Shown: positions 14,786 through 24,312 of the stretch, one piece after another
Layout: each line of letters opens with the position of its first letter
Position numbering within the stretch: the stretch's first letter is position 1
Assembly (NCBI GenBank): GCA_030019105.1
Contig: JASEGY010000009.1
Span: forward strand, 1 to 24,896
DNA length: 24,896 bases
Source: a bacterium
GTDB lineage: Bacteria; UBA9089; JASEGY01
Direction: 5' to 3'
Program-made: the position numbers and the translations under genes
The notes under the pieces: generated by a model
The model's input: only the letters and a program-made list of their open reading frames with translations
What the model was told of the DNA's origin: nothing
Databases searched by the model: none

Positions 14786-17700
14786 ATGAATAGGAACCTT
14801 AAGCAGTCTTTGGCTGCTATCTTCTTTATCTCCATGCTGGTGGTAACCAACCTCGTCCAGGCGGATACCTACACGGTAACTAACCTGAATGATTCCGGTA
14901 ATGGCTCTTTACGCTGGGTTTTGGACCAGGCCAAAAACCATTCAGGCCTGGATACGATCAAGTTTGATCTTTCTCTGCAGGGCGGAGTCATCTACGTCAC
15001 CGGCGGGGAACTGTGGGTAGAGGGCGACAAGACGACCATTGATGCCTCCGGCCTCTGGACAGGCAATATGCCTGGTATTACCATCGATGGGAGCCGGGGC
15101 GGCAACTGGGAAGGCCTGACTATCAGCGCTGATCGCTGTGCTGTCTATGGCTTGTATATCACAAGTTTTGAAGATGATGGCTTGCAGTTCACATCATCTG
15201 CTTCAGACAACATCATTGGCGGACCAGGTCATCAGGCCAATGTTTTTGGTAACTGCCGGGGCGAAGGTATTGAAATATACGGTGGTTCTAACACTGTTTA
15301 TGGTAATTACATCGGACTTACACCTGATGGCGATCCTATCGGTAATGGGGGCTGTAATGGCCTGGGGGGCCTGGTCTTTGGCCATAATGGAGCCAAAAAT
15401 AACCGTCTGGAAAACAATGTTATTGCTTACAATTATGGTATGGGAACCAAGAGCTGGAAGTCTAAAGGTTACGGCAATCTCATCACCCGCAACTCTTTTT
15501 ATCAGAATAAAGCCGAATACAGGGACTGTGATTACACCCATTATGGTTTAGGGATTGATCACAATAATGATGGAGATGGCCTTACCCTCAATGATGGGCA
15601 AAAAAACTCCAGCCAATTTAATAGGGGGATGGACTTCCCTGTCTTTACTCTCGTTAGTTTAAATGGGACTACCCTCCATTTAGAAGGTTACGTCGGTACT
15701 GCCGGCAATTCTACCTTTGCTAACTCGACGGTCGAAGTCTTTATCGCTGATCCTGACCCCAGTGGGTACGGAGAAGGCAAGACTTATCTGGGCAGTTTCA
15801 CTACCGGCTCCACCGGCGATTTTAAGGTCGATCTGACCGTAAGCGGCCTGTCAGCAAACGATCAGATCACAACCACGGCCACGGATCCTTCCAACAACAC
15901 CTCGGAATTTTCGAAGATATTCATACCAATGCTCACTTGCACTCTTTCATCTGAGGCCGGATCGGATAAGACCATTGACTACGGTTACTCAACTACTATC
16001 GGCGGCTCACCCGTTGCTTCGGCCGGAACTCCGCCTTACACCTATTCCTGGACACCCGCCAGCGGTCTTGATGATCCGGCGGCGGCTAATCCCATTGCTT
16101 CGCCTGATACTACCACCATCTATACTGTGACCGTCACCGATGCCCAGGGTTGTCAGGGCACCGACAGTCTCACTATTACCGTTAATCCTTCGGGAACCAC
16201 CCTTATTGATGGTTTCAATGTAACTTACGATGGACGAAACTACGATACCGAGAACAACCGGACGACCTTTACTTACACCGTGTCCGGAACCGGCCTTGAT
16301 CCTGCCTTGAGCCACTTTACCATCGGGCTCCCTTCTTGTGATCCTGCGGTGAAAGTTGTCGTTTATAGTCCTGATAATTCTATTGAAATTGGGAAAGAGC
16401 CCACCACCGGCTTATTTGGCATTAAGTGGGACATTGGCCTTGAACCGGACCAGTCCCGAACCTATTCCTTTACCCTGGAAGGGAAATATGGTGAGGAAAC
16501 TATTCAGGTAGCCGTTAAAGCAGGCAAAGAAGCCGAGATTGGAACTATCACCGGTCTGGCTTGCCCTCTTAATCCTCCTCCTCCCAGCCTACCAACTTGT
16601 TCCTTTGACTTGCCTAATACTGTAGAGGCAGGGTCCAGCATCTCCATAGATGCCACAGTCAATGAAGGAATGCCGCCTTACCATTACTCCTGGAATGATG
16701 ATTGCGGTCAGAATTTCAGTTCCTTTACCGTTGAAGACCCTGATTGGACAGCGCCCACCCGGGCCGAGCCGGCCTGGCGGGCCGAGCCGGCCTGGCGGGC
16801 CGGCACCTGCGCCTTGACCTTGCAGGTGACCGATGCCGCCGGTTATCAGAGCAGATGCCAGGGAAGCGTGGAGATTATTCCCGCTACACCTTTCTGTCCC
16901 TCCGATATGGCTGGGGCTGGACCTGACCGACAGATATTATCCGGCGAGTCAATCCAAATAGGCGGTTCACCTACCGCTTTGGAAGGAACTCCACCTTACA
17001 CCTATTTATGGACGCCAGGCACTGGTCTTAATAACCCGGCAGCGGCCAATCCGCAGGCCTCACCTGCTGCGACCACGACTTATACGGTTATGGTCACCGA
17101 TGCCAATAATTGTCATGATAGCGATCAGGTAACAGTTAATGTCTTCCAATGCGGCTTCCTTACCGTCGAGGCCGGAGATGACCAGGTCTTTTGCGCCCGG
17201 ACAGAAGGGCCGACTACCGTGGTGCTTAGTGGGTGCGCTTCATCGGATGAAAGCGGGGCGGATATTCTGAAATATGCCTGGAGCACGGGTGAGACTACCT
17301 GCCGCGCCTTTCATACCTTCCCTGAGCCGGGTGACTATCCGGTCACTCTAACCGTAACCAATGAGTGGGGCTGCACTGCCTCGGATACAGTCAATATCCT
17401 GATTACCCGTTCAGCCACCCCTGGAGGGCACTTGATTAATCTTAGTATATTGAGCCCGAATGAGTCAGTCGATCTCTGCCAGGAGGCTGCCTTTAGTCTC
17501 ACGGCTGAGAGCAAGATCGAAGATACCACTACCTCTATTTGGATCGAGGCCGTCTTGCCGCCCTATTTTCGTTACATGCCGGGGACAACCCGAATTACTT
17601 TGCCTGAAGGCGGCCTGTTTCAGGATCCCTGGTTTGACCCCATCGATGAACGGCATTTAGTCTGGAACCTAAAGGACGAACCCCTGATCAAGATGTTGAC

Positions 17701-20700
17701 CAACGATGTTTTAAATATTACCTTCATGGCCAGGCCGGGTTGTAAGGCCTATCCTCCTGAGAAAAATTTTTTTACTCAAGCCATCATGATGTTTGAAGTT
17801 GCTGGTGGTTGTTATGAGGTAACCGCGGCTTCGAATATGGTCATTACTGAGTCGCCGGGGCTGGTAGTGAGAACATCGCCTGATCCGGCGGCTTATTATT
17901 TAGACGATGAATTTAACTGGACCATTCAAGTCGAGAACACTGGTTTCGGGGATGCTTATGGATTCAGCTTAACTGAGGAGATTGGGGCCGGCTTAGAGCC
18001 GGTTGATCTTGATCCAATTACTCCTGGGATTCAACCCGTCGTGGCTGATACCATTCCCCCCGGCATACCGGGTCCATCTACCCAGCCAATCATAGAGGGG
18101 AATATGTCAGCCTGGAATTTTTCAGAGATGACTTTAGTAGGGAAGTCTGAGAGTAAAGATGAAGACAGGCGAAGCTATGAAGTTACCTTGAGGCTCAAGG
18201 TCATCTCCTGTGAGAATTTGACTGTTACTTCTTTTGTTGGAACCGGCTGCGATAATGAGGCCTGTGCAACTAATGTCTTCACCTCTTCGGTGGAGTTGTT
18301 GAACCCTACAGCCCAAATTACAGCCACCAAAACATATATTGCCAACAAGACTGATGAGAAATACGGCTACGAGATGAGCACATGGTCTCATCCACCCACG
18401 GTTAGCATAATTATTGAGAATAAGGGGGAGGCGCCGGCCACAGATGTTTTTTACACCTATTATCTTTACGATACCACTGAAACCGAATGGTATATTGATA
18501 TTGCCGGCTGCAGCCTCCCTCCTGATGCGATCCTGACCTATAATGATTATAGTTCAAGTGAAATGAAAGACAATGGACACGGGGATAAAGCTTATTCAGC
18601 CACCTGGAAGTTTGACCAAATCGAGGCCGGAGAAACGGTCACTATTACCTTTAATCTCCCCTTTATTTATCCTTACGGCGTCTATAATGGCAAATGCGAT
18701 CCCTATTGGGACTGGTATGGAGGATACAACCCGGCTCTTCACAAAGTCGCTTACTATGAACTCTCTTATAACAGGAATTGCCATGAAACTACCAGGGAAG
18801 GCGGACTTGACGGGGGACCACCGCTGCCGGCCTTTCCCAATGTCAAATATGATCTTATATCCGGGCCGGCGGAGCTCGTTGAAGGTCAAGATAGCCGCTT
18901 TAATTATGCCATTGAATTTTGTCAGTCCTGGTGGATGGATGGGGCCGAATGCTTTGAAGGACCGGATACCGATTCTGTTCGCTTAGTGGACATCTTTCCC
19001 CCTTATACTGAATTGGCCGGGCCGATTGAAGTCAGCAGTATTAATGGAAGTGATTCGGTAAGACTTCAGGAAGGCCTTGATTACACCTTAGCCTATGATC
19101 AAGAAAAGAAGCAATTTACGCTCTCTATCGGCATTACCCGGTGGCGTAATACCTTTAACCATAGTGATTGTCAGTCTGTTAAGGTCCCCTTGCAGGTAGT
19201 TGAAGGCGAATGCCGTTCGGGCGAATATGCCAATGCATACCGGTTCGACTTTAATTGTGGTAATGATGATACCTATACTATCTGTGGTGAGGCCATCCCG
19301 GTCCAACTCTTCTGCCGTGAAGGATGTGAAGGGATCGGGGGCATGAACACTATTACCGACCGTAATCCGGCACTCCCCTGTGACGAGATCGCCTTTAGCG
19401 TCGCTTATAAAGTCTCCGGCACACCAGGCCATTCTTATGACCGGGTTGTCCTCTTTAATGATTTCTGGACGGATTTTAGCGGTGATAAAGCGCCGCTTAC
19501 ATATCTTGGTCCGACCACTGTCCGGCGCAATGGCGTTGATATCACGGCTAATTTCCCTCATCTGGAAGAAACCGTTCCGGCCTCTCTCCAGGATGGTTTC
19601 TATCACCCTGGTGGACCAGGACCTGATTCAGGAGAGGCCGAATATGCCTGGGACCTGAGCGGAACTGTTTTTAATGTGGAAGATACCATCACCCTCCTTT
19701 ATAAGATGCGTGTCTCAAGCTATGCACCCTACCCGGGAGTAGAAAATAAACTTGATTGGGTTTACACCCAGATATCCGGCCAAAACGGTGAGGATCATTC
19801 CACCCGGTGTGAACCGATGGCTTATCTTCTGGATGTGATTAAATACGAAGGCGGAGGAGGCTATATTGAGTCCGGCTGGATTCCAGAGGATGGTATCTTA
19901 AAAACCTGCTCCGAGACAGGGGAGTTTAGAGTGACTATCTATACAGAGAGCGATGAGGAAGGGGACATCTCCTCCGGTGATGACAGATATTTTATTACAG
20001 ACCAGAAACTCCGTGTTTATCTCCCCCCTGGCCTGGCATACTCTCCGGCCACTTCCCATTCCCGAATTCAGTATGTCTCAAGGACCATCCCCTGGACATG
20101 GGTTAATGATATTATCCCTGAGATTACTACTTCTGAGGCGACCGGTGGTCAAATCCTGACCTGGCAGATGGATACCCTGACCAATACAAGCGGGGACACC
20201 ATTGCGGTCAAACCGGAGGAGTGGATGCGAATCTACACCTATTTCAGGCTTATGCCCACCTGTCAGTGGCAAGGCTGCAAGGACCAGCGGCTTGATTTAA
20301 ACGGCGACGGTGACTTTGATGATATGTTCATCCGGCTTACCGGTCTTGATTCCTGTGGTCGAGAGGTGATCAGAGAATATGACTACCGGTTCACCAATCA
20401 GCATCCTGAATTATCCCTCACCCTTTTTCCTGAAGAACAGACGATTAGTGATACCTCTGCCTTTTTCGATCTGGAGCTTACCAATACAGCCAAGGCAGTT
20501 GATGCCGTCAATTTCTGGATTTACGCTGATTTTGCTCCGGATATCGTCCTTTCTTCTGTCTATGATATTACCTCCGGCAAACCCGGTCTCAATATCACTG
20601 AGACGGCCCAGGTTGAGCAGAATAATATTTACCTTCGGATAGGTAATATCTTTCCCGAAGAGACGAAAAAAATCCGGATCTATGTAAGGCTCAAGGATAC

Positions 20701-23695
20701 TGACGGAAATAGTTATGCCTGCAGCACCGGCGACGGCTTCTTAGAGACAGGAATAACAGTTGCTGCCGGCTGGGGCTGCCTTTATCCGGATGATCCGGGA
20801 TATTCAATGACTGCTGCCTGTCAGACTATTACTAAGACAGCCAGGATAAGATTGGGCGGCTCCAGTTTCCAGATATCAAAGGATATACCCGATCCAATTC
20901 ACTTCTGTGCCGAAGAGACAATGATAATACATTTCTTAAACACCAATATTACCCCCCTCTACCGGATTGATATCATCGATACCTTGCCGGTCGGCATGCA
21001 GCATGTTACCACCACCTCGATAAAATTGGTCAAGAAGGGGGAAGCCCTTGATATTACCGGGCTTGCCGACGATATCTTCTCTTCCGATCTCCAGCCGGAG
21101 GTAACCGAACAGGAGAAGGGCACACCTTATGCCTATCAGGTCCTGAGGTGGACATTACCGGGCACAATTGTGCTTCCGCCCGGATACGACCTTCAAATAA
21201 CCTTTACCTGTCTGGCTGATTGCTATTATCAGGACGCCAATCACGCCGCTATTCTGGGCATAGCCCATGCGCCCTGCGGTAAAGAGATCATGCTCTGGGG
21301 GAGAGATATCTATTATTCGCCTCCTATCCTTCTGCCCAAAGGCGAGCGGGCCTGGTTTAGGATGACCCAGACAGTAAGCGAATTAGATGCTGTTCTTAAT
21401 CAGCCGGCCACCATCACCATTGCCTTTACCAATTATCCTGAAAATAAGCCCGGTCAAGCCGCTGCAAAGGTAATGATTATGGATGTTCTCCCGGCAGGCG
21501 GACATTATGTCCCCGGAACCGGTGGGGGAACAGTAAACGGATCGCCCTTCAGTCGTGATCCGGATGGGATCTATGCCGTGGATGCCTCTCCGGGCTATGT
21601 GGTTCATAATGGAAGCCGGCTTTACCTGCCCCGCGATCCGAATGAAGAAGAGGATGAAGCCCAGGGGCTCCTTGATGGCCAGGAGATTTTAGTCTGGGAT
21701 ATGCCTGATATTGATCCGGGGCAAGGTGGTCGGATTAATTTTGACTACCGGATGGAATTTAATTGCAGTTCTAATCTGGCCCTAAATCTGGGGATGATTT
21801 ACTATGCCTCTCAGACGCCTTGTTCCACTGAGCCGGGCGGCTTCTGCCGTGAAACCGGATTTAAAGACTGGCTCTGGAAACCGGTGCCTATGCTTAATCC
21901 GAAGTTAAAGTTGACCAGGCAGCCTCTTTCTCAATCCGTCGCCTGTGGAGATACTCTAACATGGGAGATTACGGTAAAGAATGTAGGCAGCGGCGTAGCT
22001 GCCAACCTGGTTGTCCGCGATATCTTAGGAAATAACATGGAATTTGAGGCCGCCAACTACGGGGGAAGTGAATCGGGTGGTCTGGTCATGTGGGACTTTC
22101 AGGGCGGGAGCGCCCCGCCTGAACTCATTGATGCTGACAACGATGGGGTAAAGAATGACCTGCCCGGGAATAATACCAAAATAACCGTCACCCTGAGCGC
22201 CGGAATACTGGGCTGCAGCGCCGGCGATAAGGCTTATGCCTCCTGGGGCGTAGGAACGACCGAGTGCCCTTCTTCCGGCGTATCAGGAACAACGGCTACC
22301 GTCCTTTTGCCTGAACTTGAGGCCGTTAATACCCCAATTTCCCCACGGAATGGAATAGTTGCGCCTGGTGAAGATGCGGTCTATGAAATCACCATCAAAA
22401 ATATTGGCGATCCCGGGTCTTATCTCTCCGGTATCATCGTTACCGACACCCTGCCTGAAGGTTGGAGCTTAGTTTCTACTCCGGCCATCAATCGGGGCAG
22501 TCTGATTGATCCTCCCCGGATTAGTGATGGAGGCATGCTCACCTTGAAGGTTGATCCCTTTATCCGGCTCGGAACCGCTCCAGCTGACTCTTTAACCATC
22601 ACTCTGTCTGTAGATTCCAGCGATCTGAACTGTGGAAGCAGCGTTACCAATGTTGCCCTGGTCCGGGCGGACAGGTTCAATTGCAATTCTATCATCAACA
22701 CCAATTCAGTTGCCGCCTCCAGGGTTGAAGTAAGATGCAGCGGAGAGCAAAATATACCTTTAGGCGTGGAGGCTGGTGATGTAGACGGTGATGGTGGGCT
22801 TACCTTAAAGGATGTAGCGATGATCTTTAATATTTATCTCGGAAAGGTTAAGCCCGCCCCATGGCAAGAGAGGATAGGAGATTACAACCAAGATGGGGAG
22901 ATTACCTCCTGCGATGCCTATCTCGTTTATCAGGTGGCCATAGGGCAGGAAGGAACTCAGGGTAGTACTCAGGTGGCCGCGGCTCCAGTTTTAAAGAAGG
23001 CTGTCACCTCAGACCTGAGGATATTCCTTTGGTCTGAAGAAGGAGTCACGCAACTGGATGATCCTTATTCGGTGGGGATAAAATTAAATCCAGGTTCAGG
23101 GATTAGATTTTTTGGGATAGAGGTGGCATATAATCCAGAGCTCTTGGAGTTTAAAGGGTTTGTCAAATCTATTTTAGCTAAGGACTTTGATCATTTTGGG
23201 GTTAATGAGATTTCTCCTGGTCTCCTTCGGATAGGGGGCATTGCCCTGGCCCAACCAGTGAGCGGAGGGGAAAACTATCTCACCAATCTCTTCTTTGTAA
23301 CCCGAAAGGAAGGCTGCGGTGCTGTTGTCCTTACCCATCCGATGGACGACCTGGTCGGAGCCGAAGTTGGTCCTGAAGAGAGAATCAGGATAAAGAGAAT
23401 TGTCAGACCCGTTGTCGGTCAGAATTATCCTAATCCCTTAAACCCGGAGACATGGATTCCATTTGAGTTATTCGAGGCATGCCGTGTAGAGATGAAGATT
23501 TATGCCCTTTCGGGGCAACTAATTCGTACCCTTGATCTGGGTGAAATGGAAGCGGGCTTCTACGAAACTCCAGAAAAGGCTGCCTATTGGGATGGCCGGG
23601 ATGATGAAGGAATGAAGGCAGTCAGCGGTGTGTATCTTTATCAACTCAATGCCGGGGGATTTATCTCAACCAGGAAGATGGTTGTTTTAAAATAA
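14786..23695 (+). CDS. giant secreted multidomain surface protein (beta-helix, PKD, DUF11 array, dockerin, cohesin-like, FlgD/T9SS-like C-terminus)
   Basis: About 2,969 residues from ATG 14786. That start is chosen because the longer open frame begins at TTG 14708, which is the -35 box. Signal peptide MNRNLKQSLAAIFFISMLVV..VQA with cleavage before D27. Residues ~27-300: TYTVTNLNDSGNGSLRW followed by right-handed beta-helix repeats (GSNTVYGNYIG, NRLENNVIAYN). ~384-872: four PKD-like modules and one unassigned module (~472-592; GLDPALSHFTIGLP, GIKWDIGLEPDQSRTYSFTL). ~880-2655: about eleven DUF11-like modules, cysteine-rich, several with calcium-type loops (DLNGDGDFDD). ~2663-2719: dockerin-like pair DVDGDGGLTLKDV and DYNQDGEITSCDAYL. 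~2741-2870: cohesin-like domain. ~2878-2969: FlgD-Ig/T9SS-like domain (QNYPNPLNPETWIPF, GVYLYQL, ending MVVLK). Probably a cell-surface or matrix adhesin/scaffold. No catalytic domain is evident. Confidence 0.9.
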   Translation: MNRNLKQSLAAIFFISMLVVTNLVQADTYTVTNLNDSGNGSLRWVLDQAKNHSGLDTIKFDLSLQGGVIYVTGGELWVEGDKTTIDASGLWTGNMPGITIDGSRGGNWEGLTISADRCAVYGLYITSFEDDGLQFTSSASDNIIGGPGHQANVFGNCRGEGIEIYGGSNTVYGNYIGLTPDGDPIGNGGCNGLGGLVFGHNGAKNNRLENNVIAYNYGMGTKSWKSKGYGNLITRNSFYQNKAEYRDCDYTHYGLGIDHNNDGDGLTLNDGQKNSSQFNRGMDFPVFTLVSLNGTTLHLEGYVGTAGNSTFANSTVEVFIADPDPSGYGEGKTYLGSFTTGSTGDFKVDLTVSGLSANDQITTTATDPSNNTSEFSKIFIPMLTCTLSSEAGSDKTIDYGYSTTIGGSPVASAGTPPYTYSWTPASGLDDPAAANPIASPDTTTIYTVTVTDAQGCQGTDSLTITVNPSGTTLIDGFNVTYDGRNYDTENNRTTFTYTVSGTGLDPALSHFTIGLPSCDPAVKVVVYSPDNSIEIGKEPTTGLFGIKWDIGLEPDQSRTYSFTLEGKYGEETIQVAVKAGKEAEIGTITGLACPLNPPPPSLPTCSFDLPNTVEAGSSISIDATVNEGMPPYHYSWNDDCGQNFSSFTVEDPDWTAPTRAEPAWRAEPAWRAGTCALTLQVTDAAGYQSRCQGSVEIIPATPFCPSDMAGAGPDRQILSGESIQIGGSPTALEGTPPYTYLWTPGTGLNNPAAANPQASPAATTTYTVMVTDANNCHDSDQVTVNVFQCGFLTVEAGDDQVFCARTEGPTTVVLSGCASSDESGADILKYAWSTGETTCRAFHTFPEPGDYPVTLTVTNEWGCTASDTVNILITRSATPGGHLINLSILSPNESVDLCQEAAFSLTAESKIEDTTTSIWIEAVLPPYFRYMPGTTRITLPEGGLFQDPWFDPIDERHLVWNLKDEPLIKMLTNDVLNITFMARPGCKAYPPEKNFFTQAIMMFEVAGGCYEVTAASNMVITESPGLVVRTSPDPAAYYLDDEFNWTIQVENTGFGDAYGFSLTEEIGAGLEPVDLDPITPGIQPVVADTIPPGIPGPSTQPIIEGNMSAWNFSEMTLVGKSESKDEDRRSYEVTLRLKVISCENLTVTSFVGTGCDNEACATNVFTSSVELLNPTAQITATKTYIANKTDEKYGYEMSTWSHPPTVSIIIENKGEAPATDVFYTYYLYDTTETEWYIDIAGCSLPPDAILTYNDYSSSEMKDNGHGDKAYSATWKFDQIEAGETVTITFNLPFIYPYGVYNGKCDPYWDWYGGYNPALHKVAYYELSYNRNCHETTREGGLDGGPPLPAFPNVKYDLISGPAELVEGQDSRFNYAIEFCQSWWMDGAECFEGPDTDSVRLVDIFPPYTELAGPIEVSSINGSDSVRLQEGLDYTLAYDQEKKQFTLSIGITRWRNTFNHSDCQSVKVPLQVVEGECRSGEYANAYRFDFNCGNDDTYTICGEAIPVQLFCREGCEGIGGMNTITDRNPALPCDEIAFSVAYKVSGTPGHSYDRVVLFNDFWTDFSGDKAPLTYLGPTTVRRNGVDITANFPHLEETVPASLQDGFYHPGGPGPDSGEAEYAWDLSGTVFNVEDTITLLYKMRVSSYAPYPGVENKLDWVYTQISGQNGEDHSTRCEPMAYLLDVIKYEGGGGYIESGWIPEDGILKTCSETGEFRVTIYTESDEEGDISSGDDRYFITDQKLRVYLPPGLAYSPATSHSRIQYVSRTIPWTWVNDIIPEITTSEATGGQILTWQMDTLTNTSGDTIAVKPEEWMRIYTYFRLMPTCQWQGCKDQRLDLNGDGDFDDMFIRLTGLDSCGREVIREYDYRFTNQHPELSLTLFPEEQTISDTSAFFDLELTNTAKAVDAVNFWIYADFAPDIVLSSVYDITSGKPGLNITETAQVEQNNIYLRIGNIFPEETKKIRIYVRLKDTDGNSYACSTGDGFLETGITVAAGWGCLYPDDPGYSMTAACQTITKTARIRLGGSSFQISKDIPDPIHFCAEETMIIHFLNTNITPLYRIDIIDTLPVGMQHVTTTSIKLVKKGEALDITGLADDIFSSDLQPEVTEQEKGTPYAYQVLRWTLPGTIVLPPGYDLQITFTCLADCYYQDANHAAILGIAHAPCGKEIMLWGRDIYYSPPILLPKGERAWFRMTQTVSELDAVLNQPATITIAFTNYPENKPGQAAAKVMIMDVLPAGGHYVPGTGGGTVNGSPFSRDPDGIYAVDASPGYVVHNGSRLYLPRDPNEEEDEAQGLLDGQEILVWDMPDIDPGQGGRINFDYRMEFNCSSNLALNLGMIYYASQTPCSTEPGGFCRETGFKDWLWKPVPMLNPKLKLTRQPLSQSVACGDTLTWEITVKNVGSGVAANLVVRDILGNNMEFEAANYGGSESGGLVMWDFQGGSAPPELIDADNDGVKNDLPGNNTKITVTLSAGILGCSAGDKAYASWGVGTTECPSSGVSGTTATVLLPELEAVNTPISPRNGIVAPGEDAVYEITIKNIGDPGSYLSGIIVTDTLPEGWSLVSTPAINRGSLIDPPRISDGGMLTLKVDPFIRLGTAPADSLTITLSVDSSDLNCGSSVTNVALVRADRFNCNSIINTNSVAASRVEVRCSGEQNIPLGVEAGDVDGDGGLTLKDVAMIFNIYLGKVKPAPWQERIGDYNQDGEITSCDAYLVYQVAIGQEGTQGSTQVAAAPVLKKAVTSDLRIFLWSEEGVTQLDDPYSVGIKLNPGSGIRFFGIEVAYNPELLEFKGFVKSILAKDFDHFGVNEISPGLLRIGGIALAQPVSGGENYLTNLFFVTRKEGCGAVVLTHPMDDLVGAEVGPEERIRIKRIVRPVVGQNYPNPLNPETWIPFELFEACRVEMKIYALSGQLIRTLDLGEMEAGFYETPEKAAYWDGRDDEGMKAVSGVYLYQLNAGGFISTRKMVVLK
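16761..16801 (+). repeat. 18-bp tandem repeat (x2.3) in a PKD-like loop
   Basis: GGGCCGAGCCGGCCTGGC occurs at 16761-16778 and 16779-16796, followed by the partial unit GGGCC. It encodes RAEPAWRAEPAWRAG within the module that otherwise reads DWTAPT...TCALTLQVTDAAGY. It is markedly GC-richer than its surroundings. Confidence 0.9.
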
Positions 23696-23714
23696 TTAAA
23701 TTATGGCAATGGTC

Positions 23715-23823
23715 ATCGTTTCGGCCACTCAAGTCGAAAATGGGAAATTAGGAAATGGGAAGTATCTTGACTTACTTCCTATTTCCCATTTCTTACTTCC
23801 TATTTTTAAATGGCCGAAACGAT
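23715..23823. repeat. inverted-repeat element downstream of the giant gene
   Basis: ATCGTTTCGGCCA (23715-23727) pairs perfectly with TGGCCGAAACGAT (23811-23823). The interior is a purine-rich run of GGAAATGGGAAGTA-type units and its approximate complement (TACTTCCTATTTCCCA), so nearly the whole 109 bp can fold back. It begins 20 nt after the stop codon and may serve as terminator, but there is no terminal T-run. It resembles a small non-autonomous element. Confidence 0.7.
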
Positions 23824-23882
23824 AAACAAGGCCGGGATGGTTCACTTTAGTGTGAAGCTTGCGGGTATGTGGATAACTGTTT

Positions 23883-23940
23883 GTAGTAGCAAAGCTTGCT
23901 TTGCTTGAGTAGGATTAGCAGAGCAAGCTCTGCGACTACA
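23883..23940. repeat. REP-type double hairpin, same family as 14528-14565
   Basis: GTAGT, then GCAAAGC-TT-GCTTTGC (23889-23904), then GCAGAGC-AA-GCTCTGC (23918-23933), then GACTACA. The 'GCAGRSC-loop-CTGC-GACTAC' end matches the second hairpin at 14544-14565 in layout. Confidence 0.75.
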
Positions 23941-24124
23941 AGTTGCCCGGAAGAAATCACAGGAAAAACGATGAAAATGAACCGTCCCACAAGGCCAATT
24001 TTTTGAAGCTCAGATTATTGAGGCTTTCGTTAGCTAAAAGTATATTTTAAGGGCTATGGTAAGCTATAAGTATATAAAGACATTATATTATAAGAATAAT
24101 ATAAAGAGAAGTCAATAGTATCTG

Positions 24125-24153
24125 TTGATTTGCAAGGGAAAATGTGGTATAAT
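24125..24153 (+). promoter_or_regulatory. sigma70-type promoter-like site without a downstream ORF
   Basis: TTGATT (24125-24130), 17-nt spacer, TATAAT (24148-24153), within an AT-rich stretch (~24,040-24,165). It is the same geometry as the giant gene's promoter. The sequence that follows holds no open frame but leads to the hairpin at 24251-24308. Confidence 0.5.
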
Positions 24154-24159
24154 AAAAAG

Positions 24160-24312
24160 AGTATTAGTGTGCGCTAACATATTATCCAGCCAGGACAGTT
24201 ATACTCAACGCGGGTATAATCTGCGATTTTGTATCTTGTAAACTGCTGTCTGGTAGTCTGGTGAGTGGTGGCCTGGTATTTACCAGACTACCACTCACCA
24301 GACTACCAATTT
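24160..24312 (+). ncRNA. candidate small RNA between promoter-like site and hairpin
   Basis: A transcript from the site at 24125-24153 would start near 24,160 and reach the 19-bp stem at 24251-24308, followed by AATTTT. No known RNA family is recognised. The candidate rests only on promoter geometry and the terminal hairpin, and the hairpin may instead be another interspersed repeat. Confidence 0.2.
24251..24308. repeat. long perfect hairpin (19-bp stem), possible terminator
   Basis: TGGTAGTCTGGTGAGTGGT (24251-24269) is exactly complementary to ACCACTCACCAGACTACCA (24290-24308). The loop contains a further CTGGTA/TACCAG palindrome. AATTTT follows. The 'CCAGACTACCA/ACTCACC' wording is itself internally repetitive. 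Confidence 0.8.

Noticed and set aside
19088..19606. 172-codon - strand open frame inside the giant gene
   Set aside because: The + strand frame is continuous with conserved DUF11-like modules. The antisense frame has no features.
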